From contig JACPYM010000011.1 in NCBI GenBank assembly GCA_016196035.1, positions 1 to 64,000 on the forward strand: a DNA stretch of 64,000 nt, in the 5' to 3' direction. The DNA comes from Acidobacteriota bacterium (GTDB lineage: Bacteria > Acidobacteriota > Blastocatellia > RBC074). Both the position numbers and the translations under genes were made by a program. The notes beneath the pieces are model-generated. The model was not told the DNA's origin and searched no databases. It saw only the letters and a list, made by a program, of their open reading frames with translations. Shown here piece by piece: positions 26,273-35,104 of the stretch; the stretch's first letter is position 1; each line of letters opens with the position of its first letter.

Positions 26273-26659
26273 ATGAGCGACAATCCGAATAACCCCGCGA
26301 ACGCGCCGTTAGCCACACAACCGCCACCACCTGCTCAAGGCAAAGACACGATCGAAGAGATCGCCACGACCTTGCGCGACCTCTTCAACCGCGTGCCCGA
26401 GACGGTCAACAAAGCGGTCGAGCGCGCGATGAACGTGAAAGACACCACCGTGCTCGTGCGGTTGAGCGACGATTCGTCGGACAAACTCGACCGGCTGGTC
26501 GCGGCGGGCGTGTTCAAAAATCGTATGGAAGCGGCGGGCTTTTTGGTCGAAGAGGGCATCAAGGCGCAAGCCGGACTCTTCGAACGTATTCAGGCCAAGC
26601 TGGACGAGATCGAACGCATCCGCGCCGAGTTGCGCCACAGTGTCGCCCCGGAAGCATAG
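26273..26659 (+). CDS. Small protein with possible ribbon-helix-helix fold
   Basis: This is a 128-residue protein. After a low-complexity Asn/Pro/Ala N-terminus, the central part VLVRLSDDSSDKLDRLVAAG followed by an NRMEAAGFLVEEGI stretch resembles the strand-helix-helix pattern of CopG/Arc-like proteins. The end is a charged helix (RIQAKLDEIERIRAELRH). AAGGAG lies nine bases before ATG 26273. The fold assignment is pattern-based and tentative. Similar proteins occur in other Acidobacteriota (recollection). No toxin partner is adjacent. Confidence 0.5.
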   Translation: MSDNPNNPANAPLATQPPPPAQGKDTIEEIATTLRDLFNRVPETVNKAVERAMNVKDTTVLVRLSDDSSDKLDRLVAAGVFKNRMEAAGFLVEEGIKAQAGLFERIQAKLDEIERIRAELRHSVAPEA

Positions 26660-26670
26660 AACCACGATTC

Positions 26671-26748
26671 GGTACCGGGAGCGGTAGCGACTGGGCGCTT
26701 GGCACTCGCATAAACTGCCAAGCACCCGATCGCTACAGCTCCCGGTAC
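26671..26748. repeat. Palindromic repeat, type B copy 5
   Basis: The left arm 26671-26704 (GGTACCGGGAGCGGTAGCGA...) and right arm 26716-26748 (...TCGCTACAGCTCCCGGTAC) form a long hairpin in the gap before the enoyl-CoA hydratase gene. The loop is 11 bases. Confidence 0.9.
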
Positions 26749-26761
26749 TGTCAAGCACGCC

Positions 26762-27538
26762 ATGACTTACGAATACCTGCTCGTCGAAACCGCCGCCGCG
26801 ATCACGCGCATTACGCTCAATCACCCGGCCCGCCGTAACGCGCTCTCGCTGGCGCTGATGCGGGAGTTGACCGCGTGTTTGCGCAGCGTGAGCCAATCCG
26901 CCGCAACGCGTGCCGTGATTCTGGCGGCCAACGGGCCAGCCTTTTCCGCTGGGCACGACCTGCGCGAAATGCTTGACCGCAGTGTTGCTGAGTACCGCGC
27001 ACTGTTCGATGCCTGCGTGGAGTTGATGACCACCATCCAAAGCATCCCGCAACCTGTCATTGCCGAAGTGCAGGGCATCGCGACAGCCGCCGGTTGCCAA
27101 CTGGTCGCCACTTGCGATCTGGCGGTGGCCAGCGAAACGGCAACCTTTGCCACGCCCGGCGTGCGCATCGGCCTGTTTTGCAGCACGCCGATGGTCGCCC
27201 TGACGCGCGCGCTTGGCCGCAAACGCGCGTTACAAATGCTGCTGACCGGCGCGCCGATTGACGCGCGCACCGCAGTCGAATGGGGCCTCATCAACCAGGC
27301 CGTGCCTGCTGACCAACTTCGCATTACGACCGAAGAACTCGCCGCGCAAATTGCCGCAGCCAGTTCACTGACCGTCGGCCTCGGCAAACAGGCGTTTTAC
27401 GCCCAACTCGAATTGGAGCAAACCAAAGCTTATGCCTACACCAAAGAAGTCATGAGCCTGAACGCGCTGGCCGCTGATGCCCAGGAAGGCATGGGCGCGT
27501 TTTTAGAAAAACGGCCCGCCTGCTGGAAGGGAAGATAG
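26762..27538 (+). CDS. Enoyl-CoA hydratase/isomerase family protein (ECHDC3-like)
   Basis: This is a 258-residue crotonase-fold protein. It has the oxyanion-hole signature PAFSAGHDLREM and the second glycine-rich segment IAEVQGIATAAGCQLVATCD. The ITLNHPARRNALSLALM opening and the TPMVALTRALGRKRALQMLLTG segment resemble ECHDC3-type members. Whether it hydrates enoyl-CoA is uncertain, since the catalytic glutamates of classical hydratases are not obvious. Length is typical. pssA follows after a 74-bp hairpin of TGGTCAG units, so the pair may be one transcript. Confidence 0.85.
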   Translation: MTYEYLLVETAAAITRITLNHPARRNALSLALMRELTACLRSVSQSAATRAVILAANGPAFSAGHDLREMLDRSVAEYRALFDACVELMTTIQSIPQPVIAEVQGIATAAGCQLVATCDLAVASETATFATPGVRIGLFCSTPMVALTRALGRKRALQMLLTGAPIDARTAVEWGLINQAVPADQLRITTEELAAQIAAASSLTVGLGKQAFYAQLELEQTKAYAYTKEVMSLNALAADAQEGMGAFLEKRPACWKGR

Positions 27539-27609
27539 TGGCTAGTGGTCAGTGGTCAGTGGTCAGTAACCGCCAACCACTGACCACTGACCACTGACCA
27601 CTAGCCACT
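27537..27609. repeat. Hairpin with arms of tandem 7-mers (TGGTCAG type)
   Basis: The left arm 27537-27567 has three tandem GTCAGTG units and the right arm 27576-27609 has the complementary CACTGAC units. Outer ends (GTGGCTAG and CTAGCCAC) also pair. It fills the space between the stop of one gene and the start of pssA. Confidence 0.95.
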
Positions 27610-27612
27610 GCT

Positions 27613-28209
27613 ATGACCAAACATTTCTCAATGCTGCGCACCTTTCACCTGGCGGACTTGTTCACACTGGCCAATGGTGCGTGTGGCGTCAGTGCGATCT
27701 TCGGTGCAATGAAATATCTGGCGACGCAGGAGCGTTGGCATCTTTACGTTGCTTTTGGCTTGATTCCGCTGGCCCTGGTATTTGATGTGCTGGATGGGCG
27801 TATCGCGCGTTGGCGGCATACGGCGTCATCGTTGGGGCGCGAATTGGATTCGTTGGCGGATGTGATTTCGTTTGGCGTCGCGCCAGCGGCGATTGCCTTT
27901 GCCGCAGGACTGAACAGCGGCCTGGAGCAGTTGCTGCTGATTTTTTTTGCGGCGTGCGGGCTGAGCCGGTTGGCGCGTTACAACGTGACGGCGGAACGGT
28001 TGGCGGCCAACACTGGCAAGGTCGAATATTTTGAGGGCACGCCGATTCCGACCAGCGTGGTGCCGTTGGGCGTGTTATTGCTGTTGTTTCACTTTGACCG
28101 GTTGCAGCGCGTGGCGTTGCTGGGCGTGGATTTGCATTTGGTGGCGCTGCTCTTTTTCGTCTCGGGCTGTTTGATGATCAGCAAGACCTTGCGCATCCCC
28201 AAACCCTGA
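27613..28209 (+). CDS. pssA: CDP-diacylglycerol-serine O-phosphatidyltransferase
   Basis: This is a 198-residue integral membrane enzyme. The CDP-alcohol phosphotransferase motif D-G-x2-A-R-x8-G-x3-D-x3-D is intact (FDVLDGRIARWRHTASSLGR, then ELDSLADVISFGVAP). Hydrophobic segments flank it on both sides. The FHLADLFTLANGACGVSAI opening and the VISFGVAPA segment favour phosphatidylserine synthase over PgsA. It makes phosphatidylserine from CDP-diacylglycerol and serine in the inner membrane, leading to phosphatidylethanolamine. The length is short but normal for this subclass. Confidence 0.85.
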   Translation: MTKHFSMLRTFHLADLFTLANGACGVSAIFGAMKYLATQERWHLYVAFGLIPLALVFDVLDGRIARWRHTASSLGRELDSLADVISFGVAPAAIAFAAGLNSGLEQLLLIFFAACGLSRLARYNVTAERLAANTGKVEYFEGTPIPTSVVPLGVLLLLFHFDRLQRVALLGVDLHLVALLFFVSGCLMISKTLRIPKP

Positions 28210-28252
28210 AGCCTTCCATCGAAATCAAAATCGTCTGGCCGAAAGAGTAACT

Positions 28253-28550
28253 ACACGAGAAACTAAGTTATCTCGTGTTTTGAAAATTGTTTTTGCCGCA
28301 GAGCGGCGGTTGAATTTAGCCGTGGGTTTTCAACCCACGGTATCCGCTACAAACTACAAACCCGCGTCGCGTCAGCGACGCTTGAATGGCCGCGTGTTTC
28401 AAGCGTCGCTGACGCGACGCGCAATTGATTGTGCGCTGCCCGTGGGTTGAAAACCCACGGCTAAATTCAACCGCCGCTCTGCGGCGAAGAGTGCGCTGCC
28501 CGTGGGTTGAAAACCCACGGCTAAATTCAACCGCCGCTCTGCGGCGAAGA
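28253..28550. repeat. Composite palindromic repeat, type A copy 2
   Basis: It starts with the hairpin ACACGAGA (28253-28260) / TCTCGTGT (28271-28278). It continues through the CGTGGGTTTTCAACCCACG hairpin and the GTCGCGTCAGCGAC inverted repeat. To about 28450 it is the reverse complement of 1-192, with few differences. A 60-bp unit is then duplicated (separate entry). No gene is present in 28210-28633. Confidence 0.95.
28431..28550. repeat. Exact 2 x 60-bp tandem duplication
   Basis: 28431-28490 and 28491-28550 are identical. Each has GTGCGCTGCC, the CGTGGGTTGAAAACCCACGG hairpin, and a CCGCCGCTCTGCGGCG hairpin. It is a local amplification of one module of the type A repeat. Confidence 0.98.
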
Positions 28551-28579
28551 GGTAAATGCCAGAAAATTTAGTTTTTCTT

Positions 28580-28610
28580 GTAGTAACGCAACCCGCCGAG
28601 GTTGCGCTAC
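28580..28610. repeat. Short hairpin of GCAACC-TCGGCGG-GGTTGC type, copy 1
   Basis: The hairpin pairs ACGCAACC with GGTTGCGCT around a CGCCGAG-type loop. It recurs in opposite orientation at 40903-40934. Confidence 0.8.
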
Positions 28611-28633
28611 TGCGGCGCGAGTCTTCAGTGCGA

Positions 28634-28870
28634 CTATTTGCGCATCAACTCAGGGTGTTCAGCCGGATCGAATCTGAATTTGCCGTCTTTGTCCATACAC
28701 CACGGATTGCTGTATTCGCGCAGGTGCGGCAGCACTTCGCGGGCGGGGTCAACGTGCAGCACTCGTTTGCAGACGTGGCGAAAGCGGCGGTTGTAGCGCC
28801 GCTTGTCCTGCTTTTCGCTGCGGGCCAGCGTGATGCCGTGAATGGGCGTTCGTTTTCGTGATCTGCTCAT
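28634..28870 (-). CDS. Conserved small hypothetical protein (MSRSRKRTPIHGIT type)
   Basis: This is a 78-residue basic protein. ATG 28870 has GGAGG a short distance upstream on the minus strand; the frame opens further but without a better start. The opening SRSRKRTPIHGITLARSEKQ, the DKRRYNRRFRH segment and the ending RFDPAEHPELMRK match a small family I recall from cyanobacteria and other bacteria, always annotated hypothetical. The many Lys/Arg residues could suit nucleic-acid contact, but that is speculation. A terminator separates it from the upstream TonB receptor gene, so it is probably transcribed separately. Confidence 0.7.
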   Translation of the reverse strand: MSRSRKRTPIHGITLARSEKQDKRRYNRRFRHVCKRVLHVDPAREVLPHLREYSNPWCMDKDGKFRFDPAEHPELMRK

Positions 28871-28972
28871 TATCATTAGTACCTCCACTAATGAAACGGC
28901 TTCACGCAATGCCTCCGCTGTGTGGTTGGTTGAGTGAACATCGCCGGCATTTTCGGCTTGGCTGTGGCAAAA

Positions 28973-29006
28973 GAAAAGGGCTGACGCGCTTGCGCCAGCC
29001 CTTTTC
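28973..29006 (-). terminator. Terminator after the TonB-dependent receptor gene
   Basis: The arms GAAAAGGGCTGACGC (28973-28987) and GCGCCAGCCCTTTTC (28992-29006) pair with one mismatch and a four-base loop. On the minus strand the transcript ends in a T-rich TTTTCTTTTG tract. It lies 24 bp past the receptor stop codon. The symmetric flanks could make it bidirectional. Confidence 0.85.
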
Positions 29007-29029
29007 AGTTACTTCCGTGGTGTGCTTAG

Positions 29030-32000
29030 TTAGAAGTTGATCTTCAGCGCCATCTGCCCCGTGCGCGGGCCAGTACGCGGGCCGCCGGTGACGCCAAAGC
29101 GTCCGGTGGTCGGATTGGTATCCGTCACGTTCGGGCGAATCGGCGTGCCGCCGATGCCGAAGTTCGTGCGGTTGAAGATGGTGAAGAATTCGCCGCGTAA
29201 CTCGATGTTGACCGTCTCGCTGATGCGCGTGCGCTTAATGAAGCCCATGCTTTCGTTGTAAACGTTCGGGTCACGCAACTCATTCAGGTAAATCGGCGCG
29301 TTGCCCAATTCAAACGTGCCGGGGATCGTAAAGAAGTCGGTCGTCCACCAACGCTTGGTCAGATCGCGCGGATCGAGGTCTTGGCGGCTGACATTGGTGC
29401 GAATCGCCTTGCCCGGCACGATATTCACGCGCTTGCGGCCATACTCAAATCCCCATTGCGGATAGGTGTATGGCGCATTGAGCAAGGCCAGCGCGCCGTT
29501 GGTGTAGCTGCCGGTAAAGCTGATCGTCCAGCCGCCGACGAGTTTGTCGAGCACGCCGTTGCCGCTCAGGAACTTTTGACCTTTGCCAAAAGGCAGGTCA
29601 ACCACGGCCACGACGTTGGCGATGTTCGGATAGTCGGTGTATTGCAAACTCTTGTTCAACTCGACGGCACGTGGGTCATAGGGCCGGTCGGTCTTCGGGT
29701 TGCGATTGCTCGCGTCGCCGCCGGTTTGTGTGCCCGAAGCGTCGGTCAATGCTTTTGAGCGCGTGTAGTTGGCTTCGAGCGTGACCCAGCCGAAACGGCG
29801 ATCCAGTTTGACTTGCAACGAGTCGTACCAGGAATGACCAATCGGATTGTAAAGATTGTTGATCGGGCCGTTGATTTGCGGGAACGGGCGTAGCGCACGC
29901 GCCAATGTTGCGCCCGCACCCCAATCGGCGATGAAGTTGGCGTAAGGTGATTTGTAACCCGCCGCGACCACTGCCGGGTCGTCAATGCGTGAGTTGAGGA
30001 GTGCGCCCAGTGAATAAAACTTCGGATCAAGATGGTTGAGCGGCGCGTGGCTCGACGAAACGCGTGTGCCGCGCATGCCGATGTATGCGACTTCGGCCAC
30101 CAGCTTCCAGGGCAGTTCGCGCTGAATGCTGATGCTGTAGTTTTGGAAACGCGGCGCTTTGCCCGAATCCGGCGTGATGAAATAAATGTCATCCGCCGCG
30201 TTGCTAACCGACGCATTGACCACCGGCGGCGCGAGGAACGTGGGTGGCGGCACAAAGCCGTTGTCCCAATTCAAGGCCGCGCCCGTCGTGCCCGCGCGCG
30301 ACAGACCAGCGGTCGTGGAATAGCCGTTGGCGCATCGCAAACAGAAACCGCCCGTCAAGCCATTGCCCGCCGCATAATAAATGCCATAACCGAGCCGCAC
30401 GACGGTCTTTTGATTAACCGACCAGGCCAGGCCCAGGCGTGGCCCGATGCTGCTGAAATCGGTGTCGGCAAAGCGCGACTTCTTGATGCAGCCGTTGCAA
30501 TCGCCCAGATAGGCGGTCGCGCCTTTCAAGCCCGAACGCGGATCGGTGAGCGTTGGATCGAACGAAGTAAAGCCCGTCGGACTGGTCGAACGCGCCAGCG
30601 GCAATTCATAGCGCATGCCGAGATTGAGCGTGATGTTCGGACGGATGCGCCAATCGGTTTGCGCGTACCAGCCGTGGTAACCGAAATTTGCCGAGATGGC
30701 GCTGGCGTTGAAAGTGCGCGAGGCGTTGTCAACCAAACCGAGCAGGAAACTGGCAAACGAGTTGCCCGAACCCGACACGTTGGCGGCACTGGCCGTTTGG
30801 TTGGCCGCGAAGGCAAAGGTGCCCTGCACGCCCGCGTCGTCAAACCCGCCAGTCGAAAGCGGTTTACCAGTGGTGCGCATCCAGCGATGGTCGGCGCCGA
30901 ACTTCCAATTGAAATTGCCGCGCACCCAACTCAGATCGGCCCGGAAATGATCGGTGAAGTTGTACTGCGTGCCTTTGGTCTTGTTGCCGTTGGTATCGGC
31001 ATAGGCCGTGTAACCATCAGTTGCAAAGGTGATGACGGGGAACGAATTGGTATCGCCTTCCGAGACGCCCTTCAGGCCCAGCTTTTGCGGCCAACCCTGG
31101 CCGACCTGATCGTTGTCGAAAATCTGGCGCAATCTGGTCATGCCGTAGGTCAAATGCAAATTCACCGTCGGCGTGATGATGTAATCGTAATTAAACCGCG
31201 TAAAGGTCGGGCGATTGGCCGAATAGGAAGTCGTGCCCCCGCCTTGCAACGGTTGCGGCAAAGGCCCCACCTGCAACGAACCGAGGTCTTGCCAGGTGTA
31301 AAAGAAATTGATCAGGTGTTTGTCGGTGATGTTGTGATTGGCCTTGATGCTCCACGAATTCTGGCGCGCCCGTGTTTGAATGGTCGCCAGATAATTATTG
31401 AGCATGCCGGAAGTCGTGGTCGCCGGGATCAACGGCAAAATGTTTTTAGTAACGTTGCTGAACCGGTTTTGCGGAATGAGGTTGCCCGCGAAGGGCTGCC
31501 CCGTCAGCGGATCGTAAATCACACGGCCCGGCAGCAATTCAGAGAAATCGCCCGTGCGCATTTTTGCGGTCGGCAGGCTGCGAAAGCTCGATGATGCATC
31601 GGTGCGCCGATAATTCTCAGTCGTGAAGAGGAAGAAGGATTTGTTTTTCGACTCGTTATAGCCGCCCAAGGGGCCAAAGTATTTTTTGGGCAGGAAGATC
31701 GGCCCGCCCAGCGCGCCGCCAAACGTATTGCCGTGGTATTTCGGTTTCACGGCGACAACGCCAGCGCCCAGCGGATTTGCTTTAGTCGCCCAGGCCGTAG
31801 CGCTCAGCGCGCTCGATGTGTGGAAGTCATAGACGGTGCCGTGGAAGTCGCGTCCGCCCGATTTGGTGACGAAGGATTCGATGCCGCCGCCCGTGCGGCC
31901 ATATTCCGCCGCAAAGGTATTGTTGATGAGTTTGAATTCGCCGATGGCTTCGACCGAGGGCAAGCCGTTGAAGGCCACGCCGCCCGATTCCGGGTTGGTC

Positions 32001-32581
32001 GCGTTGACGCCGTCAATCAGAATTTCCTTGGAGCGGCGCTGTCCGCCGCCAATGCCGCCTTCACCGCCCGCGCCATTGACGACGCCGGGTTGGAAACCGA
32101 TGAATGCTTCCGGGTTGCGAATGCCGGCGCCACTGATGGGGGCATCCACCATCAGTTTCGGCGAAAAGTTGACGCCGACTTCGGTCGTCGTTGTTTGCAG
32201 TTGCGCCGCTTCCCCTGTGACTTCCACGGTCTGGTTCACGTCCCCGACTTCCAGCTTCAAATCGGCCACCGTGGTGTTCGAGATGGCGACGATGACATTG
32301 GAGCGCGCGATTTTTTTGAAACCGGATTGTTCGACCGTCAGGGTGTAAACGCCGACTTCCAGGTTGGAGTAGGCATACAACCCTTCGCTGGTCGTGACGG
32401 TTTTGATTTCGCGTCCGGTGGCATTCTGCTTGGCCGTGACTTTGGCGCCCGCCACGGCGCCGCCATTGGCGTCAGTCACGATGCCGGAAAGCGAGCCGGC
32501 ACTACTTTGCGCAAACACGGCGGTCGCCGGGCCTAAGAAAAGACAGCTTAAAGTTAGCAATCGGATGAGCTTTTTCATCAC
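29030..32581 (-). CDS. Oar-like TonB-dependent receptor with carboxypeptidase-regulatory domain
   Basis: This is a 1183-residue outer-membrane protein. The signal peptide is at residues 1-25 (LIRLLTLSCLFLGPATAVFAQ). A carboxypeptidase regulatory-like beta domain follows (about 28-110; GSLSGIVTDANGGAVAGAKV). The plug is at about 120-250, and the rest is a large beta-barrel ending in GQMALKINF with the C-terminal aromatic typical of outer-membrane barrels. This architecture is greatly expanded in Acidobacteriota and is usually tied to uptake or export of large substrates. A TonB box is not certain. A polysaccharide-lyase-like gene lies 244 bp upstream on the same strand, suggesting glycan use. 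Substrate unknown. Confidence 0.92.
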   Translation of the reverse strand: MMKKLIRLLTLSCLFLGPATAVFAQSSAGSLSGIVTDANGGAVAGAKVTAKQNATGREIKTVTTSEGLYAYSNLEVGVYTLTVEQSGFKKIARSNVIVAISNTTVADLKLEVGDVNQTVEVTGEAAQLQTTTTEVGVNFSPKLMVDAPISGAGIRNPEAFIGFQPGVVNGAGGEGGIGGGQRRSKEILIDGVNATNPESGGVAFNGLPSVEAIGEFKLINNTFAAEYGRTGGGIESFVTKSGGRDFHGTVYDFHTSSALSATAWATKANPLGAGVVAVKPKYHGNTFGGALGGPIFLPKKYFGPLGGYNESKNKSFFLFTTENYRRTDASSSFRSLPTAKMRTGDFSELLPGRVIYDPLTGQPFAGNLIPQNRFSNVTKNILPLIPATTTSGMLNNYLATIQTRARQNSWSIKANHNITDKHLINFFYTWQDLGSLQVGPLPQPLQGGGTTSYSANRPTFTRFNYDYIITPTVNLHLTYGMTRLRQIFDNDQVGQGWPQKLGLKGVSEGDTNSFPVITFATDGYTAYADTNGNKTKGTQYNFTDHFRADLSWVRGNFNWKFGADHRWMRTTGKPLSTGGFDDAGVQGTFAFAANQTASAANVSGSGNSFASFLLGLVDNASRTFNASAISANFGYHGWYAQTDWRIRPNITLNLGMRYELPLARSTSPTGFTSFDPTLTDPRSGLKGATAYLGDCNGCIKKSRFADTDFSSIGPRLGLAWSVNQKTVVRLGYGIYYAAGNGLTGGFCLRCANGYSTTAGLSRAGTTGAALNWDNGFVPPPTFLAPPVVNASVSNAADDIYFITPDSGKAPRFQNYSISIQRELPWKLVAEVAYIGMRGTRVSSSHAPLNHLDPKFYSLGALLNSRIDDPAVVAAGYKSPYANFIADWGAGATLARALRPFPQINGPINNLYNPIGHSWYDSLQVKLDRRFGWVTLEANYTRSKALTDASGTQTGGDASNRNPKTDRPYDPRAVELNKSLQYTDYPNIANVVAVVDLPFGKGQKFLSGNGVLDKLVGGWTISFTGSYTNGALALLNAPYTYPQWGFEYGRKRVNIVPGKAIRTNVSRQDLDPRDLTKRWWTTDFFTIPGTFELGNAPIYLNELRDPNVYNESMGFIKRTRISETVNIELRGEFFTIFNRTNFGIGGTPIRPNVTDTNPTTGRFGVTGGPRTGPRTGQMALKINF

Positions 32582-32825
32582 ATTACCTCTGGGTTAGTTG
32601 AGTTGTTCGTACTCCGGCGTTCCAAGCAGGTGCCGTTGGAGTAGGAGTTTGATGTTGGTTGTTGATGATCGGGGAGTGCAATCCCACATGTGCCCAGCAA
32701 AACTTGTATCAATAGGTAAGTTAGTAAATTGTGGGGGACAAGGTATGGCTAGACATCGGGGATGTCAAGTGGTTATACCAATAAGACGAATTTTCCGGAT
32801 GGGCTTTTTTTAGGGTGTGTGGCGC

Positions 32826-35102
32826 TCAATTCCTGACAGGCGTCGAGGCTTCCCAAAAACGCCATTTGGCATACCCTGCACGTGTGCCCGCGCCATCCAA
32901 TTGCAAGCCGAAAGAGTTGGGCAAGGCTTCCTGCAAGACCTGTTGGCGGAAACTGAGTTTGATGAATGTGGCCGCGCCGTATTGAAGCTGGTTGCCGTTG
33001 AGCTTGGCGAACAGATACGACGCATCCGTCTCGAATTCGCCGTATTTCACCTTGCCCAAATCGTATTGATAACGCGGGCCGATTTGTTCGCGCGCCAAAT
33101 CCATCTCCAAGTCGAGTTTGACACACAGGTAAGACCTTTCCGCACCGTCCGTGATTTCCAGGCCGAGCGCGCGCCCCGCCTTGTCCACCTCCAGCAGCTT
33201 GAATTGCGGGTAGGCGATGTCGCCCTCGGCGCTATGCGGGAAGAGCACGGTCACAAAGAATTCATAAGCGCCCGCTTGGTAAAACTGCGAGTTGGTTTGA
33301 TAGATCGCCGTCTCGTCCTGAAAGTGGCGCGTGATGGGGAAGGTGCCGATCTGTTTGCCCTGGGCGTTTTCAGGGAAGCGAATCGTCAGCACTTTGTTTG
33401 CTGGCAACTCGTCCGTCTGGATTTTGTCGTAGCGCGTCTCGAAGCTCTGCCCGTTGCCTGATTGGCCCTGGCCGATGATTTGGCGCGTGTGCCAGAGGTT
33501 GGTGAAGGTGTAGTAATCGGGTCGCAGCACCTTGATGCCGTCCACCACGATGAAGTAATCGCGCGCCTTGACGTGCGTGATGACGCGATCCCATTGGTAG
33601 CCGAGTTCGTCATCGGTGACGCGCGTGCGGCTGGCGTCCACGTCCTTGAACTTGAGGAAGTCAATTTTCTGCGTCGTGACTTTGCGGTATGCGCCGGAGT
33701 TGCGGATGAATTCGTAAACGCCTTGCGCTTTGCCGCGTTTGTTTTTGCGCGCCACGACGCGGTTGTGGAAGTAGTCGCTTCGCCATTCGCCAAACGGGCC
33801 GCTGGGCAAATCGGGGCGATAGCCGCCGTCGTGCAGCAGCACCGAACCGCCCGACATCAGCAGCGCGATGCTGTTTTCGTCGGCGTGGCCGTGATGCATT
33901 TTCTCTTCTTCGACTGAAAGCGTTTGGCGCAGGAAATCGCGCCCGAGCAAACCGCCGTCGCCTTCGTCGCGGTAATTCAACAGCATCATCGTTGATGTTC
34001 TGTCCCAGCCGTTGCGAAAGACGACTTTCTTACCGATGACATCTTCGAGCACGTCGCCGCTCAGATTCGCGGGCGGCGCGGGTTTGATCGAATCGTCGGC
34101 CCAGCGGCAGGCATCGGTAAACGGCGAGCCTACCCCGGCGCCGAGGTTGACGTCGCTTAAGTTTTGCGTCTTGGCCGCGCGTTCAATTGCGCGCTTAGTC
34201 AGTTGTTCGGCGACGTATTTGTAAACCGGGTTGCGATAGAGCGTCGCGGCCTTTTCATACACGGGCACGAAGCGTTCCCAACCGCCATTCCAATGCGCGT
34301 CGCCGAAATCCGCGATGTTGCCGTGCGGCGTCAGCAGTTGCGCGAAATAATCCAGGTAGTAATGCACCATCGGGGAACGCAGCACGTCTTCGCGCCCGGC
34401 GATGTCGGCGTAGGAGAAAACGGAATAGAGCCAGATACCGTGATAGCCGGTGGCATCTTCGATTTCCCATTGCTTCATACTGTCGCTGGCCAGCGTCTCG
34501 GCCAGTTGCTTCCACTTCGGCGCATTCGGGTGATTGGCCAGTGCAACCGCACCGTAATAAAGACTCTCGGCGCGCAGCATCGCGCGGTTGTGCGCGCCCC
34601 ATTCCGGGTAATAAAAGATGTGATCCAGACTGAAGGCGAGGTCGGTTTCGATTTTGGCCTTGGTCTTGGCGTCGAGCACGCCGCTCTCGCGGATGCGCAT
34701 GTACGAGCGCGCGTATGGCGGCATGATGAAAAAGTTCGAGATCGAGGGCACGCCGCCACGGTATTCGACGCGCTTGCTCTGAAACTCCTTCGGCATGATT
34801 TCGCGCAGGTCGCCGTAACTCGCCAGCAGATCGCGCGCGCGTTCGGCGTATGTCTTGTCTTTGGTTTCCTGATACAGATAGCCGAGCAGGTCGGCGAGAT
34901 AGACCGGATGGCCGGGCGCGTCGTAGCCCCAGAGTTCGCTTGGCTTGGTCGTCTGCTTCCAGTTTTCGAGGATGGCGGGTGTATCGGCCCAGCCGCGGGC
35001 GGCGGCGGTTTTCAGATAACGCAGGTAATCGCTTTTGAGTGTTTGGGCGGACAGCGAAGCAGTGAACAGCAGTAGTAAGGAGCAACAGCTGAGCAGGCGC
35101 AT
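32826..35102 (-). CDS. Secreted heparinase II/III-like polysaccharide lyase
   Basis: This is a 758-residue protein. The signal peptide is at residues 1-19 (SCCSLLLLFTASLSA). An alpha-toroid domain covers about 20-370, with YYPEWGAHNRAMLRAESLYY and a GYHGIWLYSVFSYADI segment. The beta-sheet heparinase II/III domain follows, marked by MHHGHADENSIALLMSGGSV and LLHDGGYRP, where His residues usually contribute to metal binding or catalysis. Such enzymes cleave uronic-acid glycans (heparin, alginate or related) by beta-elimination. The target polymer cannot be told from sequence. It starts 2 bp after the DUF3782 stop, so the two are co-transcribed, and the TonB receptor follows. Confidence 0.82.
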   Translation of the reverse strand: MRLLSCCSLLLLFTASLSAQTLKSDYLRYLKTAAARGWADTPAILENWKQTTKPSELWGYDAPGHPVYLADLLGYLYQETKDKTYAERARDLLASYGDLREIMPKEFQSKRVEYRGGVPSISNFFIMPPYARSYMRIRESGVLDAKTKAKIETDLAFSLDHIFYYPEWGAHNRAMLRAESLYYGAVALANHPNAPKWKQLAETLASDSMKQWEIEDATGYHGIWLYSVFSYADIAGREDVLRSPMVHYYLDYFAQLLTPHGNIADFGDAHWNGGWERFVPVYEKAATLYRNPVYKYVAEQLTKRAIERAAKTQNLSDVNLGAGVGSPFTDACRWADDSIKPAPPANLSGDVLEDVIGKKVVFRNGWDRTSTMMLLNYRDEGDGGLLGRDFLRQTLSVEEEKMHHGHADENSIALLMSGGSVLLHDGGYRPDLPSGPFGEWRSDYFHNRVVARKNKRGKAQGVYEFIRNSGAYRKVTTQKIDFLKFKDVDASRTRVTDDELGYQWDRVITHVKARDYFIVVDGIKVLRPDYYTFTNLWHTRQIIGQGQSGNGQSFETRYDKIQTDELPANKVLTIRFPENAQGKQIGTFPITRHFQDETAIYQTNSQFYQAGAYEFFVTVLFPHSAEGDIAYPQFKLLEVDKAGRALGLEITDGAERSYLCVKLDLEMDLAREQIGPRYQYDLGKVKYGEFETDASYLFAKLNGNQLQYGAATFIKLSFRQQVLQEALPNSFGLQLDGAGTRAGYAKWRFWEASTPVRN

Positions 35103-35104
35103 GG

